Below the pieces are notes generated by a model. It made no database searches. It worked only from the letters and a program-made list of their open reading frames with translations, and was not told the origin of the DNA. DNA of 36,579 nt from Methanobacteriota archaeon (GTDB lineage Archaea; Thermoplasmatota; Poseidoniia; Poseidoniales; Poseidoniaceae): positions 1-36,579 of the forward strand of contig JABJFI010000015.1 in the NCBI GenBank assembly GCA_018662825.1, read 5' to 3'. The position numbers and the translations under genes are program-made. Of the stretch, positions 1 through 9,300 are shown piece by piece (the first letter of the stretch is position 1; every line of letters starts with the position of its first letter).

Positions 1-2
1 AA

Positions 3-839
3 GGTGGACGTTTTGAAAGAAATGACCGTCGTCAAGATAACCGCAATGGCGGAGATTGGGATTGTCCAAAATGTCAAAATTCAAACTTTGCTTTCCGAAC
101 TGAATGTAACCGATGTGGCGAAGCACGTGGTGCTGGTGGTGACCGAGGCCCTCGAAGAGATGACCGAAGAGGTGGAGACCGCGGATACCAAAGCCGGGAC
201 CGCCAAGGTGGGCGTTTTGAAAGAAATGACCGTCGTCAAGATAACCGTAATGGCGGAGATTGGGATTGTCCAAAATGTCGAAATTCAAACTTTGCTTTCC
301 GAACTGAATGTAATCAATGTGGACTCCCTCGAGGTCGTGGAAACGATAGACGTGGTGGAAACGACCGACGTGGTGGAAACGACCGACGTGGTGGAGAAGT
401 TTACAACGATAACGACTGGGATTGTCCTCAATGTAGCAACTCAAATTTTGCCTTCCGACAAGAATGCAACCGATGTGGAGCTCCTCGCTCCGGTGGCGGA
501 GGCGGCGGACGTGGCCCTCGAAGAGAAAGTGGTGGAAGACCTCCTCGTCGTGATGACCGCTCTCGTGCTCCAAGAACTGAAGATGGTGGAAGACCTCCTC
601 GTCGTGATGACCGCTCTCGTGCTCCAAGAACTGAAGATGGTGGAAGACCTCCTCGTCGTGATGGTCGAGACCGCAGAGATGAAAGAGGATATCAGAATCA
701 AGGATCTTATGGTCAAGACAGACCACCAGAACGTAAATCAAGAGAACCTCGAACCTTTAGAAAATCACGTGGAAACGGCCCTGGACATGCACATAACCGC
801 CCACCAAAACCTATATTCAAACCTGACCGAGAGGATTAG
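3..839 (+). CDS. Partial (5' truncated) RGG-rich protein with three RanBP2-type zinc fingers
   Basis: Frame 3 is open from the window edge to TAG at 837-839. It encodes GDWDCPKCQNSNFAFRTECNRCGEARG, GDWDCPKCRNSNFAFRTECNQCGLPRG and NDWDCPQCSNSNFAFRQECNRCGAPRS. Each fits W-x-C-x2-C-x3-N-x6-C-x2-C (RanBP2 ZnF). Linkers are rich in RGG/RRD. The listed ORF 4..846 is a shadow frame. Confidence 0.88.
   Translation, partial: GGRFERNDRRQDNRNGGDWDCPKCQNSNFAFRTECNRCGEARGAGGDRGPRRDDRRGGDRGYQSRDRQGGRFERNDRRQDNRNGGDWDCPKCRNSNFAFRTECNQCGLPRGRGNDRRGGNDRRGGNDRRGGEVYNDNDWDCPQCSNSNFAFRQECNRCGAPRSGGGGGGRGPRRESGGRPPRRDDRSRAPRTEDGGRPPRRDDRSRAPRTEDGGRPPRRDGRDRRDERGYQNQGSYGQDRPPERKSREPRTFRKSRGNGPGHAHNRPPKPIFKPDRED
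531..662 (+). repeat. 54-nt perfect tandem repeat inside the RGG-ZnF gene
   Basis: GGTGGAAGACCTCCTCGTCGTGATGACCGCTCTCGTGCTCCAAGAACTGAAGAT at 531-584 and 585-638, plus a partial third copy from 639. Confidence 0.93.
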
Positions 840-850
840 AGGGTGAAAAC

Positions 851-1885
851 ATGGGTGCTGAACATCACTATCTTAACTCTGTAGAAGCCTACGACGAAGG
901 TGATTTAGAAACCGCCTATGAACAAGCATACAAGGCAGTTCAAATCGACCCTGAACATATTGATGCATGGCAGTTATGCGCTGAAACCTCTCTTCCCCAA
1001 AAAGGTGAAAAACCATCACTGATACAAGCTGCAAAATCATTGGCAGCAGTTAGGAAAATCATTGCTATTGACCCAAATCGGACTGCTATGTGGATGCTTG
1101 GTGGACGTCTGTTAAGCGATGAATTAGGATTGCTCAGTGAAGGATTGCAATGGTGGCAAGACCTGCGCCACCACTTGCCTGATGAAGTAACTCCATTGGT
1201 TGAACAAGCATCCCTACTAGCCGACATGGGTCATTATCTTGAAGCAAAATACCGCTTGGATACGATTATCGAAGAGAATTTAGATGGTGGACCGAGTCAA
1301 ATGGCAAAAATTCATCAATTACGAAGTCAAGTTAGTGCTGCAGCAAATCTTCAATCCTCTGAACATTTCAAACCATGGGAAAAACACCACAACGGATGGG
1401 GGGCCATTGAACTCAAAATGGGGAAGGGACCAGTATCTGAAAGTTTTCTGTTCCTCATCACCACAGTCCCTGTGTTGATGGTCGTCGTTTATTTCTCAAA
1501 CCAAATCGCTGGACAAGGCTGGGGTGCATTTTGTTTAACAAGCATAGTTATTTTTGCTACCGTATTATTTGGAATGCGAACTGCAAAGCGTATGTTCCAC
1601 AACATCAATCGACCTGCATTCAATTTATTGCGAGCTATGAATTTCGAGGCAAATACTGGTTATTCAATCATTCATTCAGAAATTCGTACATCTCCACTAT
1701 ACATGTTCATCATGCAAAGAAAACCAAAAGCATGGCAAGAACGAATGCTTAAGATTATTGAATCGGATACGCCACTTCCTATGAACTGGAAACCAAGTTT
1801 CCCTGACTTTGATTCGCACTTGGATGAAATTGGCTACATCGAAGAAGGCGACGAAGAGAGTTTTGAGCCCTTCGAAGAAGAGTGA
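851..1885 (+). CDS. TPR-containing membrane protein
   Basis: N-terminal TPR-like helices (YLNSVEAYDEGDLETAYEQAYKAVQIDPEHIDAW), two hydrophobic segments near aa 200-245, acidic C-terminus. Confidence 0.7.
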   Translation: MGAEHHYLNSVEAYDEGDLETAYEQAYKAVQIDPEHIDAWQLCAETSLPQKGEKPSLIQAAKSLAAVRKIIAIDPNRTAMWMLGGRLLSDELGLLSEGLQWWQDLRHHLPDEVTPLVEQASLLADMGHYLEAKYRLDTIIEENLDGGPSQMAKIHQLRSQVSAAANLQSSEHFKPWEKHHNGWGAIELKMGKGPVSESFLFLITTVPVLMVVVYFSNQIAGQGWGAFCLTSIVIFATVLFGMRTAKRMFHNINRPAFNLLRAMNFEANTGYSIIHSEIRTSPLYMFIMQRKPKAWQERMLKIIESDTPLPMNWKPSFPDFDSHLDEIGYIEEGDEESFEPFEEE

Positions 1886-1956
1886 ACTGCTAGGCTTTCT
1901 TGCTTTCAATTTACAACTGACAAAGGAATCATCATGCCTTTCAGGGCACAATAACT

Positions 1957-1979
1957 TAGAATATACTCATCATGGTATA
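1957..1979. repeat. Left copy of 23-nt direct repeat TAGAATATACTCATCATGGTATA
   Basis: 22 of 23 identical to 3269-3291. Contains dyad TATAC-N8-GTATA. Confidence 0.85.
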
Positions 1980-2044
1980 CTCTTGTTCTATTTCAACTAT
2001 CTATACCCAGTTAGGATAATATCAAATAGGTTCTACGGCTAATC

Positions 2045-3271
2045 ATGGGCAGTAACCGTAATCTTGTAATTGCTCGTATTCAAAAGGCATATCAAGAGTG
2101 TTTGAAATTTTCCTCTGAACACCCAGACATTGCTGTTAATCGTTGCCGAAAGATCCTTGAAATGATGTTGATTCAAAATCATCGCGAAAAACAAGGGGAA
2201 CCCGATTCTAAAGCAATGCATAGTGTTGATAAATTAGTTGATATTGGGCAAAAATTGGGAATAATATCTCCCCTTCAAGGGCTCAATATGCGAGTAATCC
2301 AAACATTTGGTAATTTTGGCTCACACTTCCAAGATGGAGCAGAAGATGAACTTTGTTTTGAAGAAATACAACCTTGTATAATTGCAACGGAGACTTTGAT
2401 AAAATGGTTTGTTCCAGACATTGACATGAATGTGTTTTCCGGTAAAGAAGAACCTCCAAGAATTCAAACAGAAGTAATGGAAATCGAACAAGAAGATAAT
2501 GGCAGAACTACTATTCGAAGCCTAATCCACCAGTTAGCCAAAGATCGATTAACTGAAAACGGTGAAACAATCAGGCTCAGAGAAATTTCCAAATGGTTTG
2601 AAAAGCACCACCCCCGATATTCACGTAGTGCTGTGGAAACTCATGTTGGAATGATGGCTACTAATGGTGAAACTCGATTAGCCCATCACCTAAAATCTGA
2701 TGGTTCAGATGAATTATTCTTCCGTGTAATGCCGGGCTTATATCGATTATATTTGCCAGGAATCGATCCTGAACCGATAATCGAATCAGAACAGCATTCT
2801 GGATGGGAGGACAAACTTGTGGTAGTCAATACTGCTACTAGTTTCGATGCAGTGCGCCAATCAAGAATGTACATGAGCCCAAATACTGGTGGGAATTACA
2901 AACTTCAACGTTCTAAATATCTAGGGATTTACAAGAACAAAAATGTGCCATATATTGCCGAAGTTATTGCCCGTGTCTCATTTCATAAGATTACTTCTAA
3001 TGGCTTTGTATGGTGGCGAAACGACCACAACATCGAGAAATCCGAATTAGTGAAATTAGCTAAGGATGAAATTGAACGGAGAATGGATTTTGATTATCCT
3101 GTTCAAGTAATTATTACCGAGGATTTTATTGAAACTAATTTCAAGAAGACTAGTCCACGCGGCATGATACAAAATAATCGCGTTTTTGATATTACTAATG
3201 TAAATGAACAAAATGTATCAGAACTTGCAACTATTCTAGAAAGTACGAGTTGGGAAAATATTAACGCATAG
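2045..3271 (+). CDS. DUF4145/HEPN-like N-terminal domain protein with additional uncharacterised domains
   Basis: N-terminus AVNRCRKILEMMLIQNHREK...LGIISPLQGLNMRVIQTFGNFGSHFQ resembles DUF4145/HEPN. Middle segment resembles a winged-helix-like module. C-terminal domain (KYLGIYKNKNVPYIAEVIARV) not assigned. Confidence 0.6.
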   Translation: MGSNRNLVIARIQKAYQECLKFSSEHPDIAVNRCRKILEMMLIQNHREKQGEPDSKAMHSVDKLVDIGQKLGIISPLQGLNMRVIQTFGNFGSHFQDGAEDELCFEEIQPCIIATETLIKWFVPDIDMNVFSGKEEPPRIQTEVMEIEQEDNGRTTIRSLIHQLAKDRLTENGETIRLREISKWFEKHHPRYSRSAVETHVGMMATNGETRLAHHLKSDGSDELFFRVMPGLYRLYLPGIDPEPIIESEQHSGWEDKLVVVNTATSFDAVRQSRMYMSPNTGGNYKLQRSKYLGIYKNKNVPYIAEVIARVSFHKITSNGFVWWRNDHNIEKSELVKLAKDEIERRMDFDYPVQVIITEDFIETNFKKTSPRGMIQNNRVFDITNVNEQNVSELATILESTSWENINA

Positions 3272-3291
3272 AATATACTCATCACGGTATA
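3269..3291. repeat. Right copy of 23-nt direct repeat TAGAATATACTCATCACGGTATA
   Basis: Overlaps the stop codon (TAG 3269-3271) of the 2045-3271 ORF. One mismatch to the left copy. Confidence 0.85.
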
Positions 3292-3379
3292 AGTAAATGG
3301 ATATGTGACAATCAATCTGCTTATTCTCTACCTTGCTTACGCTCAACTCTTCATGAGTTCAAAACCGAAGTTCTGAAGG

Positions 3380-6300
3380 TCATTGTTGGCTTTGAGCATA
3401 CTGTAACGCATACTGCTGAGCATAGGTTGCGGCAGTTTGAGGATCATATCCTTGTGCCGTAAATTGCTGATAGTATTGCTGGTAGACCGCATCATCCATG
3501 ACTGGAGCCGCTGCTGCTGCAGCTGGTACTGCTGCTGCTGCTTGAGCAGCATATTGCTGAGCATAAGCACGAGCCGTTTCTTCAGGGTAACCTTGAGCGA
3601 TAAGTTGCTGGACATATTGTTCAGTTTGGTCAACTACGCCGCCAAAGCCAGTTTCACCAACTGAGAAGTCTTTGGTATCATCTCCAGAATCACTACGCAT
3701 GAAGACGAGTGTCAATATTACTACAATCACAAGCGCTAAACCGATGAGGCCAGGAACAAGTAATCCGTCAAGAGAACCTTTGGTTTCATCGCCGCCATTC
3801 TCGGTTTGAGGAGCGGTCCAATTACCGTCTTTGAAGGTCCATGCACCAGACCATTGACAATTGCCATCAGCATCGAGAACGAATTCTCCGCCTGCTGCTT
3901 CAGCTTCAAGATCGGCTTCAAGTCCCTGACATGCAGGCAAGGAAATTTCGAGTAATTCATAGGTAATGAAGCGTTCATTCGGTGCTTCACCTTCGTAAAT
4001 CTTAACGTAAATTAACTGACTAAGTGATTTGTTCGAATACATACCTTCAAGCGACAAAGTAAGAGCAAAAGTATCTAAATCTCCAAGAGGTTTAGATTTC
4101 TTCCAAAGTCCATCTTGGTCATATCCGAACTTATCAAACGCACTTGCATTGAAACTATCCATCATAAAAGAAACTTCGACGAAGATGTCTTTTTGATTTT
4201 CTTCGGCACCAGAAAGAACTTCACCAGAGATGGTAATGGTATCAGAATCAATTCTACAACTTTCTGGATCTGGACAAATACCATCGAAGGTATTATCAAT
4301 ATCAACATCTGGTTCTTGGTCACCAAAGCCATCTGGAACAACTTCGAAATACATACGATGCTTTTCAGAGAACTTATCGGCACCATCGTAAACAACTAAT
4401 TCAATTCGGATTTGCGTGGTTGAAGCCCCTGATGTATCAGCAGTTTGGTTACGGAATGTGTAGGCAAACAATCCATCACTTGCTGCAGTTTGTGTAAAAG
4501 AGTGGCCTTCGATATCGAAATCTTCATCATCGTATGGTGCGTCGAAAAGAACCTTCCATTCGTAACGCTCAATACCATTTCCTTCAAGTGCATCTTCGTC
4601 AGAAGAGTTGCTAGCATCCAAGTAAATAGTGACTTCACCGCTTGCATCGAGGATAATTCTGTGAACATCCCATTCTTTCGATTGAATAGTGTTCGTTCCA
4701 ATGAATTCAACTTGATCCATGTATTCTTGACGCATATCGATTTGAGCATCAGCAGTTGGTCGTGCTTCATCTGCAAAGACATCGTTGGTTTCAACGGTTA
4801 CTGTAATCACTCGTGAGTGGCCAGCAGCATCGTGAAGATGCAAGGTGACATCCCACTGTTCACCTTGTGCGCAACCTGTAGCAGAAGCAAGGTCAATCTT
4901 ACAGAACGTCATGACTGGGGAGGTATCACTTGTGTGATCTGTTCCAGTAGCCATTGCAGCATTGTCCCAAGATGTTGGTCCATCAATAATCCAATCAGTC
5001 TCCAATGTTTCAGTGGTATCTGTAATGTATGAGAATGTCAATTCTGCATCACTCTTGATGTAATGCTTTTGATATCCGCCGGTGCTCGGGTCATTGCCTG
5101 GTATAACATCGTTAATCTTCAGATTTAATCCATTGCCGAGAATACCAAATCCTGCTGGATAAGGTGTCACTTGATAATTGAGCAGATTTCCGAGTAGAGG
5201 CAATGTTGTGCTGTCCGCTCGTTCTGAGTGCGTTGCAATGTCAATGGTCGAAATAATCATTCCACCAGATTGGTAACTACAGACACCAAGGATTGTATCC
5301 ATTTGATCTGCTTGAGTTCCATCTTTACGAATAATTCGTTGGAATGTTCCGTCCTTCTTCGATTCACTGAATCCACCACAACGTTCTGGAACATTGTTCG
5401 CACTTTGTGAATTGGTTCGCAAAATGGCTGTAGCAACAGTCGATGAAGCATCAAATCCTTGGAATGCGGCCAAATCTACATTTTCCATAAGTGGGTGATA
5501 TGGGTCAGCAAAGTCGGTTTCTGAATAGGAGATTTCTTCTCCGAGGTTTTTACTTGCAATATTCAATCCAAACGGTAGACGGCCTGAGAGTCCTTGGCCT
5601 ACTCCATAGATTTGGCTTCCTTGAGGTCCAAGGTGGGCTTGAACGGTTCCACCGGCAAACATGAATCCTTCCAAAGTGTTACGGTTTGCTGTCGAACCCA
5701 ACTTTTGGTAATATCCTCGCCCTCCATTTTCAATATCTTTCGCAGCAATATCGGTTTGCCATGGGAGAACAATCTTGTCGTAATGTGTAAACCATCCACT
5801 CAAGAAGTATGTGTCCCAATCATTGATGTCGAATTGCGTATATGTCATTCCGAGAATATTGAGGTCCTCCTTAATTGCAGAAGTTCGAGGTGAGGTATCC
5901 GAAAGGATAGCTACGTTGATTGTTTCAGCAAAGGTTGCATGGAAGTAACGAAGGTTTCCAGATGGATTGCCATTAGAAAGTTCAGCATCAAAACTGATAT
6001 TGTATTCGTGACCATCAAGCCAACCATTCCACGGAGTGAAGGTGACATCAATCATTTGATGAGAATCCAAACTTTGAGCAGGTCCTGCGGTCGTTGTGTG
6101 GGCCTGTGAACCTGTAGTCATGTCGTAGATGTTCATGTTGAACACATAATCGCCTGCAAGGACACCGTTGGTTGCTTTCACAGTCCAATCGTGGGCTAAT
6201 GCACTGTCAATTGGCATTACGCACTCCAAGGTTTGGTCATTCAAACAATTAAGCGTATTTGGTTTTCCAAGAGTGATGTCAACAGATTCAACATTGAAAA

Positions 6301-9300
6301 TTACTGTCTCTCTGTTATTGGAAATAGACAATTCGTTATCGTTGAACCACGGCGTACCCACGGTTGTATTATCGAAGATTGTTTCAACATCGATCTTGTA
6401 AACGCCAGCAAAGAATTCATGGCTTGCGATGAGGTCGGTTGAAGATTGGTCTGCATCTACATTGGTTCGAGAGATGGTGTATGAATTGTCTTCGATGAAT
6501 GTAAATTCCTGAAGAGTAATGTTGTTGAATGCAACACCCTTGAAACCGTCATTAATACCATTTCGGCCATCGTCATCAGATTGGAATTCAAAGTTGATAT
6601 CAACGGTTGAGCCAGCGAGTGATGTGCATTCAAAGTCCCAATCACGAGAGTCTGCCGACGAAGTGTTGAGAGAATATAGGTGAGTTAAATCGATACTCGT
6701 GGTAGCAACAAGGTCGTTGGTGTTGAAGAAGACGTTGTAGTTTCCAGCAGAGCCATCAGTTGATGCGTCGTCTCCAATGTATGAAATCTCAGCGAAATCG
6801 ATTGGTTCTGATTCGTTGACTATGTTGTCTCCATTTTCATCACGTTGGCAAGTACCGTCTTCGTTGTAATCGTTCCATTGCCCCATTACAACGCTGCTGT
6901 AGGTTACACCGTCACGGAGAATGTCAAGAGTCATTGCTGCGTAATCGTTTACGTCAACAATACTTGAACCATCTGAATCGATGCCGTAGAAGGTATCTGC
7001 ATAGTATTCGAAGTTTAGTGATACGAAATCACCGCTCATCGAAGTCAAATCAACATCTGGTATGGTCAGAGTCTCATTTGCCCAAGCATCGCCATAGCCG
7101 TTTGAACCCGTGTCACAAGGATGACCGAACCAATAGGCGTAGTTATTGAAAATCTTGTCTTGACAAGCGTTTTCATTGTAAACTGCACCTTGTGGGTTTT
7201 GGCTTTCTTCATATCGGTAACCGTTCGCACCACCTTCGAATGTTTCTTCACATAACGCACTTGGAGTGCCACAGTAAATGTCAGACGGAGTAGCAGAGAA
7301 AACAGTTGCTTCGATGTCAAAGTCTACAGCGGTGTTACCCCAGTTATTGGTAACTACTTCAATGTCAAAGACACCTTCCGCATACAATCCACCAGGATTG
7401 AAATATTCAAGGCTCTCAACCATTGGGTCGTATAGATTGAAAGGAGTAATGTATCCTACAATTTCGTCGTTTTGAGATTGCTCATCCCAAGAATTACCGG
7501 AGAGAGTTGCAGAAATACGATAGGTCGTATCGTTAAGCATATCAGCAGTAATCGATGTAGTGTATTCTTGGCCTGGGCCAAGGTTGTTCAGAGGAACATT
7601 GGCTTGCTGAACCTGTGGATTCGGTTGGAAAGCGGTTGTCTGCTTCCAAATACTCAAATTATCAACAGCATATCCATCACGTCCAGACCATCGACTTTCG
7701 TTGTCATCAGAGATAGAACCATCAAAACCTGTTCGAAGACGGAAACGAATATCGACAGTTTCTCCAGCCCATGGGCTGAGGTCAAATGCTCCAACGCCTT
7801 CTTCAGTGAAATTATTCCAACCATAGTAAGTTCCAAAAGAGTATACTCCGTAGTAATAGATTCCTTCAGGAGCACCACCAATCGATTGTTTATACATGCG
7901 GTCCAAGTCAAATCCACCCCACATAGATTCACCAGATGCACATGCACCTGCGATTTGAGCGCTTTGAGGACAGGATATAGTAGACCATCCGGTTTCAACA
8001 CTACCAACTTCAATCATTGCGATATCGTCCCAGACATCTCCTGCAAGGTAGTTTCCAGTAGAATCCAAACTTCCCAAAACACCATGTCCCAAATGCTGGA
8101 ACACTTCAAGACTCATGAAAGCTCGGTCAGAACCTGTTAAATCAACATCTTCCAATACCATAGCATCGTCCCAGTTTCGGCCGTATCCAGACCATGAATC
8201 GCCAGAGGAATTAGTTTTGTATTGCCCTGCCCACATGAAATCAGTTGGGTTATTGTAATTGGCTGAAACGTTTGGAGCATTGTTACCATCGCTAGCACCT
8301 TGAGAGTGGTTGGTTTCTTCGTGCCAGAAGGTTGATTGGTCAATATATTCTTCATATGACCAAGTACATCCGCTACATGAAGCCTTATTCTCGGGAGAAT
8401 CCCAATCCATTTCATACACAGATGTATTAGTGGAGTTTGCTTGATCGACAACCTTCAACTCGACATCTAGGGTTGCCTGTTGTCCGTTGAGAACATCCAT
8501 TCCAGTATTGGTAACCGTGACATTGATATCACGAGTTCCTTCACCAACAATTCCATAGAATTTGTCGACGGGAGATATTTCAATTGAAGAGACTGACAAA
8601 TCTTTACTGTCCATCTCAATGACTGAGACTGTGTCGTATTGGCCTTGCCAGCCAAAATTATCTCTCCAACCGTTGAAACGCCAATTTGCGTGTCCGACAA
8701 CTAAATCGTTAGCAGAATTGCTTGTACCAGCGAGTTGACCTACATCAACAACATTCGGTCGGCGACCTGCTGCATATGACAATGGACTCAAATGACCGCC
8801 ATTACCATCTGAAAGGGTAACTTGAACAGTTGTTGGGAAATTGAGGTAGAACGAAGATGTCGAACCACCAGCTGAGTCAGTTGTGTTTTGCTGATATGCA
8901 ATGGTTGGGTTGATGAAGTCGGGTTCACCGTCTCCGTTCAGGTCGGTGACATGGATGCTCCACGAGATGTAAGGTCCGAAGTAGGCCTTTTGCGTGTTTC
9001 CGAAGGTGCCTTGTGCAGTCGCTTCCTTGAAGGAGACGTTCTCGAGGTTTGAGTCCATCATGGCGATGGTGTCGATGTAGCCGTTTCCGCCGATTTCGGC
9101 AATGGCAAAGTCATCGGAGAGTTCGACTCCGAACTGAATTACAGTGGGAGGGGCTGTAGCGATGTCAGAGGGGTATGAACCGGGTGCGGATGGGACGCCT
9201 GTGCAAGAGTATTCGATGATGGTGACGTTGTCCCCGTTGCCCGGGTTGGTGGTTTGACCCGTGGCGTAGTCAAGCCCTTCAGTACGGAGAAGGAAAATGT

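Noticed and set aside
441-716. Antisense ORF with ITTRRSSTIFSSWSTRAV repeats
   Set aside because: Repeat is a by-product of the 54-nt tandem repeat in the sense gene.
4-846. Listed 280-aa + strand ORF (MDVLKEMTVVKITAMAEIGIV...)
   Set aside because: Shadow frame of the RGG/RanBP2 zinc-finger gene in frame 3. The protein is V/E/T low-complexity with no domain, while frame 3 gives three perfect zinc fingers.
4396-4816. Overlapping ORFs on both strands within the giant gene
   Set aside because: Shadow ORFs produced by a long open frame. No start context or domain evidence.
7472-8140. 222-aa + strand ORF inside the giant surface gene
   Set aside because: Antisense to a clearly coding region, Cys/Ser-rich nonsense composition.
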